NCBI GenBank assembly: GCA_964236535.1 | Contig: CAXSEF010000017.1 | Span: 1 to 44,611 of the forward strand | From: CAXSEF01 sp964236535 | GTDB taxonomy: Bacteria > Pseudomonadota > Alphaproteobacteria > Acetobacterales > Acetobacteraceae | DNA: 44,611 bases | Direction: 5' to 3' | Shown: positions 1-8,337 of the stretch, piece after piece | Position numbering within the stretch: position 1 is the stretch's first letter | How the letters are laid out: every line of letters starts with the position of its first letter | Position numbers and translations under genes: made by a program | Notes under the pieces: generated by a model | Databases searched by the model: none | What the model was told of the DNA's origin: nothing | Seen by the model: only the letters and a program-made list of their open reading frames with translations

Positions 1-1382
1 TACGCCTCCCAGTCGCGCTCCACCTGGTCCGCATAGGCGGCGGCGAACGCCACCATCGCCCGCGGCATCGCGTGGCCGCGCCCGACATACCCGGCGAGTG
101 CCGCCGCATCGCCCGAGCGCGCATGCGCCCGCGCCAGGGCACGCCCGCACAGCGCCGCGTACGACGCCACGGAGCGGGTCTCGATCTCGGTCCCCACCGC
201 CGCCAGCCGCGAATCCTTCAGCCGCCGCACGTAGACCTGCCGCACGCCCGGCGCCGGCGCGGCTGCGGCCCTGGCCGCCGGGCGACGCGGTCCGGCCTGC
301 GCCGCGGGCGCGCCACCCTTGGCGGCCGGGGCAGCGGCATCCTGGGTGGCCACCGCGGCCCCCGGCAGTTCCGCCCAGCCGAGGAAGATGTCGCTCGCCG
401 CCTGCATCATCCGGCTTCCGGTCACCACCCGCTCCCCCTGGTTCGCGTAGGCCGAGCGCCCGGCCGCCGGCTCCAGCACGCTGCGCTCCGCCTGCTTGAT
501 CTGCAGCAGCAGCGGCGCGCCCCGCTCCGACACCAGCAGCCCGACCGCACAGAACGTCCCCACGCTGCCCACGCCCACCACCTTGAACGCCCAGTCGACC
601 AGCCGGTAGCGCCGCAGCAGCACCTGGCGGTCCTCCTGCAGCGTGTGGCCGTAGGCGTCGAACGCCGCGCGCACCGTGTGGTCGTGCCTGGGCAGGCGGA
701 ACATCCCCGGCGCCCCGTCGCGCAGCCGCCAGCCCTGCCCCGCTTCCTCCAGCAGCCCGTAGTGCACCGCGCCGGCGTGCAGCGCCCGGTCCAGGCGCGC
801 CTGCGACTCCCGCCGCACGTCCCTGTCTCGCGTCGCCGCGATCGCCGCCTCGAGGTCGATCCGCTTGCCCCACGCCGCCAGCGGGTCCATCCCCGCGAGC
901 TCGCCCAGCGCCGTGCCGTACGCCCGCATCGCGGCGCCCGCCAGCGCCGCCGATCCCTTCTCCCCCAGCTTCGCCTGCCGCCCCGCCAGCACCAGGCTCA
1001 CCGCCAGCCGCTTCAGGTCCCACTCGAACGGCGCCGGCAGCGTCTCGTCGAAGTCGTTGATGTCGAACACCGGGCTGCCCTCCGGCGACGCATAGGCGCC
1101 GAAGTTCATCAGGTGGCAGTCGCCGCACGCCTGCACCCGCAGCCCCGACGTCGGCGTGTTCGCGAGATCGCCCGCCATCACCGCGGCCGCGCCGCGCAGG
1201 AACGCCAGCGGCGAGGCCGCCATCAGGTCGTGCCGGCGCGGCAGCAGCTCCTCGATCCGGGTCGCCTCCTGGGCCAGCAGCACCGCGACCGGGTCGGGCC
1301 GGCCAGAGGGGGCGCGCCACTCCGCCTGCGCGGCTCTCGGCACCGCCTTGCGCAGGGCCTGGCCGGACTCCTGCGCCTTCAA
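1..1382 (-). CDS. DUF2252 family protein (3' end off the window)
   Basis: The minus strand is open from the left edge to about 1382. The translation carries the family hallmark CGDCHLMNFGAY near 1090-1135, preceded by RRHDLMAASPLAFLRG and AVMAGDLANTP, as expected of DUF2252. These are uncharacterised proteins with a kinase-like fold; their substrate is unknown. About 460 codons lie in the window. The last visible residues (YADQVERDWEA) resemble the usual C-terminal end, so only a few residues are probably missing. The start is uncertain: the frame has no ATG or GTG after the upstream stop at 1527, so I chose the TTG at 1382. No good ribosome site is seen, and the bases just upstream belong to a copy of the intergenic hairpin repeat. 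The gene follows a membrane-protein gene on the same strand. Confidence 0.85.
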   Translation of the reverse strand, partial: MKAQESGQALRKAVPRAAQAEWRAPSGRPDPVAVLLAQEATRIEELLPRRHDLMAASPLAFLRGAAAVMAGDLANTPTSGLRVQACGDCHLMNFGAYASPEGSPVFDINDFDETLPAPFEWDLKRLAVSLVLAGRQAKLGEKGSAALAGAAMRAYGTALGELAGMDPLAAWGKRIDLEAAIAATRDRDVRRESQARLDRALHAGAVHYGLLEEAGQGWRLRDGAPGMFRLPRHDHTVRAAFDAYGHTLQEDRQVLLRRYRLVDWAFKVVGVGSVGTFCAVGLLVSERGAPLLLQIKQAERSVLEPAAGRSAYANQGERVVTGSRMMQAASDIFLGWAELPGAAVATQDAAAPAAKGGAPAAQAGPRRPAARAAAAPAPGVRQVYVRRLKDSRLAAVGTEIETRSVASYAALCGRALARAHARSGDAAALAGYVGRGHAMPRAMVAFAAAYADQVERDWEA

Positions 1383-1383
1383 G

Positions 1384-1440
1384 GCATGGCCAGAGGCGCC
1401 GCCTCTGGACTCCGCCGGGGGCTGAGCCCCCGGACCCGCC
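1384..1440 (-). repeat. Intergenic hairpin repeat, copy 1
   Basis: Two palindromes lie side by side: ccagaggcgccgcctctgg (1390-1408) and ccgggggctgagcccccgg (1415-1433). They are joined by the ggcggagt element (read on the minus strand) shared with the other copies. The copy lies between the stop of the membrane protein gene (1527) and the start region of the DUF2252 gene, so it could act as a terminator for the former and leader for the latter. Confidence 0.8.
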
Positions 1441-1526
1441 CATGGAAGGGTCCGGTCACCGCTCGTCTGCCACGGAAAACCGGCGTCCGGGCTCGTCTCC
1501 GGGTCGGCGCCTCGCGCAGCTGCACC

Positions 1527-2246
1527 CTATGCCTCCCGCGCCGACGCCCGGGCCAGCACCACCAGCCGGACCTGCGGCACCAGCACGCCCAGGATCAGGA
1601 TCGGCACCCAGGCGCGCGCCGCCAGCAGCGGATACGGCCCCATGACCACCAGGTTCGCCAGGCCGAGCGTGACCAGCACCACGTAGCCCCAGCGCATGGC
1701 GTCCTGCCGTTCCCCCGCCGGGTCCTCGTCGGCCGGCAGGCGGGCGAACGGGCGCTGCAGCAGGTCCGCCATCATCACCCACACGAAGGCGAACAGACCG
1801 AGGTTGGCAGGCGAGCCACCCGGCGCCGCGGCGGCACCCGACGCGGCACGAGCCGCATCCGCGAGGCTGGCGACCAGCACGGACACCAGGTACAGCACCA
1901 GCCATGGCCGCGCCCTGCGCCGCCACGCCCGATGCTGCTGCGCGGCCCGCCATCGCGCCTGCGGGTCCGCGGGCGGGCGGCCCAGGCCGACCGTCCAGCC
2001 CGCGAGCCAGATCGCGCTGATGATCCCGACGCTCGCCAGTTCGCGCGCCGCGTCCGCGCCGACGCCGAAGCGGGCCCGCAGCAAGCCGGCGAGCAGCCAG
2101 ATCGTGGTCACGAGAGCCACGCCCAGCGCCAGGACCGCGCCGAACGCGGCCGCCTTCATCGCCGCCCGGCCGAGCCGGCTGCGCGGCCGAGCCCTGCCGC
2201 CGGATACGCTGCCAGGCCGTTGCCAACGCACGGTCGCCTCCGTCAT
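1527..2246 (-). CDS. Polytopic membrane protein of unknown function
   Basis: This 239-residue protein starts at ATG 2246. About six hydrophobic segments are visible (roughly residues 32-56, 70-88, 114-130, 148-164, 187-208 and 212-231), with a basic N-terminal tail (RPRSRLGR) and a basic cytoplasmic-looking loop around 100-113. I do not recognise a family. A second in-frame ATG at residue 30, just before the first membrane segment, is an alternative start. The gene sits 57 bases downstream of pgpA on the same strand and may be co-transcribed with it. Codon use matches its neighbours. Confidence 0.7.
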   Translation of the reverse strand: MTEATVRWQRPGSVSGGRARPRSRLGRAAMKAAAFGAVLALGVALVTTIWLLAGLLRARFGVGADAARELASVGIISAIWLAGWTVGLGRPPADPQARWRAAQQHRAWRRRARPWLVLYLVSVLVASLADAARAASGAAAAPGGSPANLGLFAFVWVMMADLLQRPFARLPADEDPAGERQDAMRWGYVVLVTLGLANLVVMGPYPLLAARAWVPILILGVLVPQVRLVVLARASAREA

Positions 2247-2303
2247 GCCGACCGCGAAACGTACTCCTGCGGGTGGCCCACGCGCAAGCAGGTCCGCCGG
2301 CGG

Positions 2304-2807
2304 TCATCCCCCGCGCGCCGCCCATACCACGGTGGCGCGGCCCGCCAGCAGCACCGCGGCCGCCAGGGTGCCCGCGATCAGGTCGTCGGCCATCACCCAG
2401 CCGGCGCCCTCCTGCCGATCCGCCCACCCCACCGGCCCTGGCTTGGTCACGTCGAACACGCGGAACAGCAAGAACGCCGCCGCGACGCCGGCCGCGAGCC
2501 GCCAGCCGCCGGGGTCGTGCCAGGGGCCGCCGAGCCCCGCCAGCCCCAGCAGCGTCAGCCACTGGCCTGCCACCTCGTCGATCACCACCCAGCCCGGGTC
2601 GTGATCGCCGCCGGCGCGCGGGATCGCCCACAGCCCGGCGAGGCACGCCGCCACGACGCCGCCCGCGAGCCAGAGCGGGTGCCCCACCAGGCCCGCGCCG
2701 GCGACGGCGGCCACCAACGACGCCCAGCTTCCCGGCGCCGACCGCAGCACGCCCACGCCCGCCACGCTCGCGACCAGCCACGCCGTCCCCCGGCTCTCGC
2801 TAGGCAA
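2304..2807 (-). CDS. pgpA: Phosphatidylglycerophosphatase A
   Basis: A 167-residue inner-membrane enzyme of the PgpA family, which removes phosphate from phosphatidylglycerophosphate to give phosphatidylglycerol. Diagnostic blocks are present in order: GVGVLRSAPGSWASL near the N-terminus, DPGWVVIDEVAGQWL in the middle with the conserved acidic pair, and FRVFDVTKPGPVGWADR followed by GWVMADDLIAG. Several hydrophobic segments are interleaved. The best start is TTG at 2807, which puts the first motif at the usual distance from the N-terminus; no ATG precedes it in frame. The gene lies 63 bases downstream of the lytic transglycosylase, with a 19-base hairpin between them. Confidence 0.9.
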   Translation of the reverse strand: MPSESRGTAWLVASVAGVGVLRSAPGSWASLVAAVAGAGLVGHPLWLAGGVVAACLAGLWAIPRAGGDHDPGWVVIDEVAGQWLTLLGLAGLGGPWHDPGGWRLAAGVAAAFLLFRVFDVTKPGPVGWADRQEGAGWVMADDLIAGTLAAAVLLAGRATVVWAARGG

Positions 2808-2838
2808 GCGGATCGCCGAAGCCTGCCGGGTGCTGCGT

Positions 2839-2857
2839 CCGCAGGCGTCGCCTGCGG
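2839..2857. terminator. Hairpin between the transglycosylase gene and pgpA
   Basis: A near-perfect inverted repeat, ccgcaggcg-t-cgcctgcgg, lies just after the transglycosylase stop. No T run follows on either strand. It could attenuate transcription into pgpA. Its layout resembles the palindromes of the intergenic repeat family, but the flanking arms are not recognisable. Confidence 0.35.
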
Positions 2858-2870
2858 CGCGCCGCGCCGC

Positions 2871-5222
2871 TCAAAGCCACCGACCCAGCGGATGCGGCGC
2901 CGACACCCCGAGCCGTGCGCGGTAGTCCACCACGTTCTCGATCACCCGCTGCACGTAGCCCCGTGTCTCGGCGACCGGGATCATCTCGATCCAGTCCACC
3001 ATGTCCCCTCCCGACGCCGCCGGATCGTCCTGCGCAAGCCACTCGCGCAGCCGCGCCGGCCCGGCATTATAGGCCGCCGCCGCATAGGGCAGCACCCCGC
3101 CCTCGCGCGCCAGCAGATCGGCGAGGTAGGCGCTGCCCAGCCGCACGTTGAGCGCCGGGTCGGCGCTGAGCGCCGCGGCGCTCTCGCGCACGCCGAGCCG
3201 GTGCGCGACCTCGCGCGCCGTCGCCGGCATCAGCTGCAGCAGCCCGCGCGCGCCGGAGGGGCTCAGCGCCTCGGGGTCGAAGCTGCTCTCCTGCCGCGCC
3301 ACGCCGAGCACCAGCGCCGGCTCCACCGCGGCCGGCCCGGCGGCGCCTGCGGGGTCGCCGTCCGGCGCGGGGGTCTCCGGCCCGGCCGCAGGTCCGGCGA
3401 TCGCCAGGGGCCAGCCGGCGCGCGGCAGCATCCCGCCCGCGCGCCCTGCGCCGCGCGCCGCGAACACCGCGGCCTCCGGCACGTCGAGCCCCAGCGCCAG
3501 GCCCGCCGCGAGCGCCCGCTGCCGCCCGTCCGCCGCGGTCTCGGCAAGCTGCAGCAGGAACGCGCGCGCGCGCCGCCGCTCGCCCCAGGCGACCAGCAGC
3601 TCGCTCGCTCGCGCCAGCTCCTGGCCCGAGAACGCCAAAGCCTGCTCGGGCGTCCAGTCCGGGTCGCGCAGGGCGGCGATGCGCGCCTGCATCGCGGCGT
3701 CGCCGGCGGCGGCCCGCAGCGCCAGCTGGCCGTAGTAGGTGACCGGCCACGCGGCGGCCTGGGCGTACTCGCTGGCCGCCGCGGCGCGCTCCGCCGGCGC
3801 ACTCGCGCCGGTCTCGCCAGCGCCCGGCCGGGCAGCACCCGGCTGGGCTGCTCCGGTCCGGGCTGCGGCAGCCTGGGCCGCCGCTCGCCCCAGCCAGTAG
3901 TGCGCCCGTGCCAGCCCCGCCGCCGAGCGCGAACCCGCCGCCAGCGCCGTGAAGTGCCGTGCCGCCGCCGCTGGATCGCCCAGCCGCCGCAGCGTGATCC
4001 AGCCGGCCAGGAACTCCGTCTCCAGCCCCGGCGCGGCCGTCGTGCGCAGCGCCGCCGCCACGCCGCCGGCCACCGCCTCGCCGCGCGAGGTGCCGTCCGC
4101 GGCCGCGGCCGGGTTTGCGGACGCAGGATCGCCCGCTGCCTGGGCTTCCGCCGTCGACGCGCGGCCCGTTGCGGCGGCACCGGGCGTCTCGCCCGCGATG
4201 GCCGCTGCGCCTGCGGCCTGCGCCTCGCCCTCCACCAGCCACAGCGCGCCCGCGGCGTCGCCGGCGCGCACCAGGCGCCGCGCCAGCCGCTCCCGCTCCT
4301 CTCCGAACGCGGGTCCGAACGCGGGTCCGAACGCGGGTCCGAACGCGGCGCCGCCCGCCCCGGTCGCGGCAGGCGCAGCCCCCGGATACGCCGCCCAGGC
4401 CGTGCGCTCCGCGGCGTCGCCGTCCTGCCGCCAGGCCGCGAGCGCCAGCGCCCCGCCCTGATCCTGCCGGCGCAGGGCACGCAGCCGGTCGAGCACCAGC
4501 GCCGGGTCGCGCCGCTGCGCCTCGCCGAGCCCCGCCACCATCGAGTCCGCCGCCGGATCGTCGCGGCGCAGCGCCAGCCGCGCCAGCGCCTCGGCCTGGC
4601 CACCCGCCTGCGCGCCCGGATCGAGCCGCAGCGCCTGCCGCCCGGCCGCCGCCCGGTCGGCGCCCGCCAGCCGCTCGAACCGCGCACGCTGCGCCGCCTC
4701 GTCCACCGCGCCGGGAAACGTCGCGAGGAACGCCGCCTCCGCCGCCGGGGTGTCGAGCCCGCTCACCCATGCCGCCCGTGCCGCCGCCAGCGCCGCCGGC
4801 TCCTGTCCCGCCCGCCGATCCGCCTCGGCGCAGCGCAGCCGGGCCGCCGCACTCCCGGCCAGGCCCCGCCTGCACAGCCCGAGCACCACCGCGTCGTCCG
4901 CGGACGCCGCGATCCCGTTCGACACCAGCCGCGCCATCAGCGCGCGGTTCGGCCAGCCCGGCGAGTCGTCCATGAACCGCGCCACCGCCAGCGGATCGGC
5001 CGCGCCGCCGCCCACGATCTGCAGGTAGACCGCGAGGCGCTGCGCCAGCGGGTCGGCCGAGCGCCGCGCCAGCGCCTGCCAGCGGCCCTCGTCCGGCTCG
5101 GCCGGCGGCGCGTCGACCGCTCCGGCCTCCGCCGGCTGCGCCACGGCGGCACCCGGCCCCTGCGCCCTGGCGCAGCCGAGGGCGGAGCACGCAACCAGCA
5201 GCAGCAGGGGGAGGGCGCGCAT
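2871..5222 (-). CDS. Soluble-type lytic transglycosylase, lipoprotein
   Basis: This 783-residue protein cleaves peptidoglycan glycan strands non-hydrolytically, as in the Slt70/SLT family 1 enzymes. The N-terminus has a short signal with candidate lipobox cysteines (LVAC at residue 12 or ALGC at 17), so a periplasmic lipoprotein is likely. The middle is a long alanine-rich helical region, as in the Slt superhelix. The catalytic domain is at the C-terminus: VARQESSFDPEALSPSGARG with catalytic Glu645, then LLQLMPATA and AAAAYNAGP. Three low-complexity Ala/Gly/Pro insertions and a four-fold AFGP repeat interrupt the helical part. The start ATG at 5222 is well placed. The gene is divergent from dapA, 152 bases away. 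Confidence 0.93.
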   Translation of the reverse strand: MRALPLLLLVACSALGCARAQGPGAAVAQPAEAGAVDAPPAEPDEGRWQALARRSADPLAQRLAVYLQIVGGGAADPLAVARFMDDSPGWPNRALMARLVSNGIAASADDAVVLGLCRRGLAGSAAARLRCAEADRRAGQEPAALAAARAAWVSGLDTPAAEAAFLATFPGAVDEAAQRARFERLAGADRAAAGRQALRLDPGAQAGGQAEALARLALRRDDPAADSMVAGLGEAQRRDPALVLDRLRALRRQDQGGALALAAWRQDGDAAERTAWAAYPGAAPAATGAGGAAFGPAFGPAFGPAFGEERERLARRLVRAGDAAGALWLVEGEAQAAGAAAIAGETPGAAATGRASTAEAQAAGDPASANPAAAADGTSRGEAVAGGVAAALRTTAAPGLETEFLAGWITLRRLGDPAAAARHFTALAAGSRSAAGLARAHYWLGRAAAQAAAARTGAAQPGAARPGAGETGASAPAERAAAASEYAQAAAWPVTYYGQLALRAAAGDAAMQARIAALRDPDWTPEQALAFSGQELARASELLVAWGERRRARAFLLQLAETAADGRQRALAAGLALGLDVPEAAVFAARGAGRAGGMLPRAGWPLAIAGPAAGPETPAPDGDPAGAAGPAAVEPALVLGVARQESSFDPEALSPSGARGLLQLMPATAREVAHRLGVRESAAALSADPALNVRLGSAYLADLLAREGGVLPYAAAAYNAGPARLREWLAQDDPAASGGDMVDWIEMIPVAETRGYVQRVIENVVDYRARLGVSAPHPLGRWL
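4302..4348. repeat. 12-base tandem repeat inside the transglycosylase gene
   Basis: The unit tccgaacgcggg occurs four times in a row (the last copy lacks one base) and encodes AFGP repeats on the minus strand. The period is a multiple of three, so copy number can vary without breaking the frame. Confidence 0.9.
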
Positions 5223-5374
5223 TTCGATCCCAGCATACAGGGCGCGGCGGGCGCAGCCAGACGCAAGCGGGGCCGGTCGTTCCCCGCCGCCCCGCGACGA
5301 CCCTTGCGCCCTCCGCTTGCCGCCCGCCGCCTGCGCCCCTAGTTTCCGAGGCTTCCGCCTGCTGGAGTGCCGCC

Positions 5375-6280
5375 ATGTTCAAGGGCTCGTTCGTCGCCCT
5401 GGTCACCCCGATGCGCGCCGACGGCTCGCTCGACGAGCGCGCGCTCGAGCGTTTCGTCGAGTGGCAGATCGCCGAGGGCACCGACGGACTGGTCCCGGTC
5501 GGCACCACCGGCGAGAGCGCCACCCTCAGCCACGCCGAGCACGCGCGCGTCGTCGAGATCACCGTGCGCGTGGCCGCCGGCCGGATACCGGTGATGGCCG
5601 GCGCCGGCAGCAACAGCACCGCAGAGGCCATCGCGCTCGCGCAGCACGCCCGGCGCGCCGGCGCCGACGCGGCCCTGGTGGTCACGCCGTACTACAACAA
5701 GCCGACCCAGGAGGGGCTCTACCTCCACTACGTGGCGATCGCCGACGCCGCCGGCCTGCCGATCCTGATCTACAACATCCCGCCGCGCAGCGTCGTCGAC
5801 ATGACGCCCGAGACCATGGGCCGCCTCGCGCGCCACCCGAACATCGTGGGCGTCAAGGACGCGACCGCGAGCCTGGCGCGGCCCCTGCACACCCGCCTCG
5901 CCTGCGGCGCGGCGTTCTGCCAGATGTCCGGCGAGGACCACACCGTGCTGCCGTTCCTTGCCGCCGGCGGCCACGGGTGCATCAGCGTGACCGCCAACGT
6001 GGCGCCCCGCGAATGCGCCGAGCTGCACCGCCTGTGGGCTGCGGGCCGCGTCGCCGACGCGATCGCCGCCCAGGACCGCCTGGTGCCGCTGCACGACGCC
6101 ATGTTCGCCGAGAGCAACCCCGCGCCGGCGAAGTATGCGGCGCACCTGCTCGGCCACACCACCGCGCAGTGCCGCCTGCCGCTCGCGCCGCTGGCCGAGC
6201 CCACCCGCAGCCGGATCCGCGTCGCGATGGACGGCCTCGGCCTGCTCGGCCACCCGGCCGCCGTCCAGCGCACCGCCTGA
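5375..6280 (+). CDS. dapA: 4-hydroxy-tetrahydrodipicolinate synthase
   Basis: A 301-residue cytoplasmic enzyme condensing pyruvate with aspartate semialdehyde, the first committed step to diaminopimelate and lysine. The TIM-barrel motifs are clear: GTTGES (Thr44/Thr45), VVTPYYNKPTQEG with Tyr106/107, YNIPPRS with Tyr133, and the Schiff-base Lys161 in VGVKDAT. Length is normal for the family. The start ATG at 5375 has a GGAG ribosome site six bases upstream. smpB begins two bases after the stop, so the two are probably co-transcribed. The divergent transglycosylase acts on cell wall whose peptide contains the product of this pathway. Confidence 0.97.
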   Translation: MFKGSFVALVTPMRADGSLDERALERFVEWQIAEGTDGLVPVGTTGESATLSHAEHARVVEITVRVAAGRIPVMAGAGSNSTAEAIALAQHARRAGADAALVVTPYYNKPTQEGLYLHYVAIADAAGLPILIYNIPPRSVVDMTPETMGRLARHPNIVGVKDATASLARPLHTRLACGAAFCQMSGEDHTVLPFLAAGGHGCISVTANVAPRECAELHRLWAAGRVADAIAAQDRLVPLHDAMFAESNPAPAKYAAHLLGHTTAQCRLPLAPLAEPTRSRIRVAMDGLGLLGHPAAVQRTA

Positions 6281-6282
6281 GC

Positions 6283-6768
6283 ATGGCGACCACGACCAGG
6301 AAGAGCGGCCTGATCTCGCACGGCATCGCGGCGCAGAACCGCAAGGCGCGCTTCGACTACACCATCAAGGAGACCGTCGAGGCCGGCGTGGTGCTGTTCG
6401 GCCCCGAGGTGAAGTCGCTGCGGCACGGCCGCGCCACCATCACCGAGGCCTGGGCCGGCGAGCGCGGCGGCGAGATCTTCCTGTTCAACGCCTACATCCC
6501 CGAATACCAGGGCGGCGTGCTGTCGAAGTTCGACGTCCGCGCGCCGCGCAAGCTGCTGCTGCACAAGAAGCAGATCGACAAGCTGCTGGGCGCGGCCAAC
6601 CGCGACGGCGCCACGCTGGTGCCGCTCGACATCCACTTCAACGAGCGCGGCGTCGCCAAGGTGCTGATCGGCGTCGGCGAGGGGCGCAAGAAGTCCGACA
6701 AGCGGCACGCCATCGCCGCACGGGACTGGCAGCGCGACAAGGCGCGGCTGATGCGGGCGCGGGGCTGA
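6283..6768 (+). CDS. smpB: SsrA-binding protein SmpB
   Basis: A 161-residue protein that binds tmRNA and delivers it to stalled ribosomes for trans-translation. The sequence has the expected order: GIAAQNRKARFDYTIKET, GPEVKSLRHGRATI, FLFNAYIPEYQGG, the RAPRKLLLHKKQI block, and the basic C-terminal tail KKSDKRHAIAARDWQRDKAR that enters the decoding centre. Length is typical. The ATG at 6283 lies two bases after the dapA stop, implying an operon; no separate ribosome site is needed. A copy of the intergenic repeat follows the stop codon. Confidence 0.97.
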   Translation: MATTTRKSGLISHGIAAQNRKARFDYTIKETVEAGVVLFGPEVKSLRHGRATITEAWAGERGGEIFLFNAYIPEYQGGVLSKFDVRAPRKLLLHKKQIDKLLGAANRDGATLVPLDIHFNERGVAKVLIGVGEGRKKSDKRHAIAARDWQRDKARLMRARG

Positions 6769-6836
6769 GGCAGCAGGGCCGAGGCGCTGCCTCTGGACTC
6801 CGCCGGGCCTGAGGTCCCGGACTTTCCCATGACAGG
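6769..6836 (-). repeat. Intergenic hairpin repeat, copy 2, and the gene-free stretch to 7118
   Basis: The minus-strand pattern ggcggagtccagaggcagcg(c)ctcggcc is recognisable here directly after the smpB stop, with a diverged second palindrome (ccgggcctgaggtcccgg). The rest of the stretch to 7118 holds no gene I can support. It ends in a slightly less GC-rich segment with a GGTTAACC palindrome (7044-7051) and a GGAG ribosome site ahead of the first Tad gene, which is where its promoter should lie. Confidence 0.7.
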
Positions 6837-7118
6837 CGCGCCGGGCCGCCGCCTGCGGTGCCGCGGACCGGCTCGCGGGTGTCGTCCCCCGGCGTGAGCG
6901 GCCGAGGCGTCCGGACGCGCGACGGCCTGCCGCCCGCGTCGGGGCTGCCGCCGCCTCGTCGCGTCGCGCGTGGAGGCGGGGCACGCCTTGCCGCCGCGCC
7001 GCTCGGTCGATGCCCGTGTCCGTCATGGGCGGTTTTCACCGCGGGTTAACCACCGGCCCCTAGGATCACCACGACACCGAGCCGTCCTGAACCCGTCGAT
7101 CAGGCAACCGGAGCGTGG

Positions 7119-7661
7119 ATGACACTCTCGCCGACCCTTTGCCGGCAGGCCCTGGCACTGTTGCGTGACCGCCGCGGCGTCGCCGCGCTCGAGTTCGCCA
7201 TCGTCTGCCCGGTGTTCCTCGTGATGCTGCTCGGGATCATCTGCGCCGGCGTCACCGGGCTCATCCAGCTGGCGCTCGACGACTCCGTCCGCGACGCCGC
7301 CCGCCAGGTCCAGATGGACACCCCGGCCTCGGCAAGCTCCGGCGGGTTCCTCGCCGCCGTGTGCAGCGAGTTCAGCGTGGTGACCTCGAGCTGCACCACG
7401 TCGCTGACCTACGACGTGCAGGCCGCTCCGCAATCCTCCGGCTTCGCCAGCCTTACCCCGGCAACCCTGAACGCGGCCGGCGCCCTGCCGAACAGCTTCT
7501 TCGGCTCGGGCGCGCCGTTCGCCGCCAACGTCGACGTCCTGGTGCAGGTGGCGTACCCGCTGCCGTTCAGCATCCCGCTCGTCGGCACCTTCGCCACCCT
7601 GACCGGAACGAACTCCGTACTGGCCACGGCGAGCGTGCGCGTGGAGCCGTTCGCCTCGTGA
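7119..7661 (+). CDS. TadE-like pseudopilin protein
   Basis: A 180-residue protein with the TadE/TadG-type N-terminus. A short basic leader (LLRDRRG) is followed by VAALEFAIVCPVFLVMLLGII, the conserved ALEF motif and a single membrane helix, and then an extracytoplasmic domain with two cysteines. Such proteins are minor pilins of the tight-adherence (Flp) pilus system, and the N-terminal segment anchors them in the inner membrane. The start ATG at 7119 follows an ACCGGAGCG ribosome site. The stop overlaps the GTG start of the next gene. No Tad secretion ATPase, prepilin peptidase or Flp major pilin is present in the window. Confidence 0.85.
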   Translation: MTLSPTLCRQALALLRDRRGVAALEFAIVCPVFLVMLLGIICAGVTGLIQLALDDSVRDAARQVQMDTPASASSGGFLAAVCSEFSVVTSSCTTSLTYDVQAAPQSSGFASLTPATLNAAGALPNSFFGSGAPFAANVDVLVQVAYPLPFSIPLVGTFATLTGTNSVLATASVRVEPFAS

Positions 7662-8329
7662 TCCGCCGTCGCCGCCCCGCCCTGGCGGCGGACCGAGCCG
7701 GGCTCGCCGCGCTGGAGTTCGCGATGGCCGCGCCCTTCATGGTCGTCCTGCTGTTCGGCACCATCGAGCTTGGCAACGCCTTCCGCATCCAGGCCAAGCT
7801 GAACACCGCTGCCGGCCAGCTCGCCGAGCTCGTCGCCGGGCAGCAATCGGTCACCGCGCCGGGCGGCTCGCTGGCCGACATGTGCACGGGAGCCACGATG
7901 AACCTCCTGCCCTATGCCACCGGCAGCTTCGCCGCCGACATCGCCTCCGGCACCAACGACCATCCCAGCAACCGGGTCGCCGGCTCGACGGACAGCACGA
8001 CCGTCGCGACCTATCTCGACTGGGAGACCATCTCCTCCTGCCCCACGACGTCGCCCACCACCATGGGCGTCAACGGCGCCTACGCGCTGGCGGACTCGCC
8101 ATCCTCCCTGCTGACCAAGACCGGGCTGCCGCCAACCAGCTCCAGCGACTACGGCATGGGCTACTCGGTCATCGTGGTCCAGGCGAGCTACGTCTACACG
8201 AACATCTCGCCGCTGTTCCTGGGCAATTCCCTCGCCTTCAGCGCCGTCGCAGTCGCGCGGCCGCGCCAGAACAGCACGATCAAGTGCACCAACGTCGCAG
8301 GCACCAAGCCCTGCCCGGCGCTCCAGTGA
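7658..8329 (+). CDS. Second TadE-like pseudopilin protein
   Basis: A 223-residue protein with the same design as its upstream neighbour: basic leader RRRRPALAADRAG, then LAALEFAMAAPFMVVLLFGTIELG, a single membrane helix, and an exported domain with four cysteines (MCTG, SSCP, IKCT, KPCP). The start is a GTG at 7658 overlapping the previous stop as GTGA, so translation is likely coupled. The ALEFAMAAPF motif is characteristic of TadE. It probably works with the flanking TadE- and TadG-like proteins in a minor pilus or adhesion complex. Confidence 0.85.
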   Translation: MIRRRRPALAADRAGLAALEFAMAAPFMVVLLFGTIELGNAFRIQAKLNTAAGQLAELVAGQQSVTAPGGSLADMCTGATMNLLPYATGSFAADIASGTNDHPSNRVAGSTDSTTVATYLDWETISSCPTTSPTTMGVNGAYALADSPSSLLTKTGLPPTSSSDYGMGYSVIVVQASYVYTNISPLFLGNSLAFSAVAVARPRQNSTIKCTNVAGTKPCPALQ

Positions 8330-8337
8330 GACCCTTC

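Noticed and set aside
72..5342. A 1756-codon open frame on the plus strand
   Set aside because: It is antisense to DUF2252, pgpA and the transglycosylase, is rich in Arg/Pro/Gln/His as expected of a GC-rich shadow, and has no domain.
3067..5685. A long minus-strand frame spanning dapA and the transglycosylase region
   Set aside because: It lies in another frame of the transglycosylase gene and crosses the start of dapA; composition is that of a frameshifted shadow.
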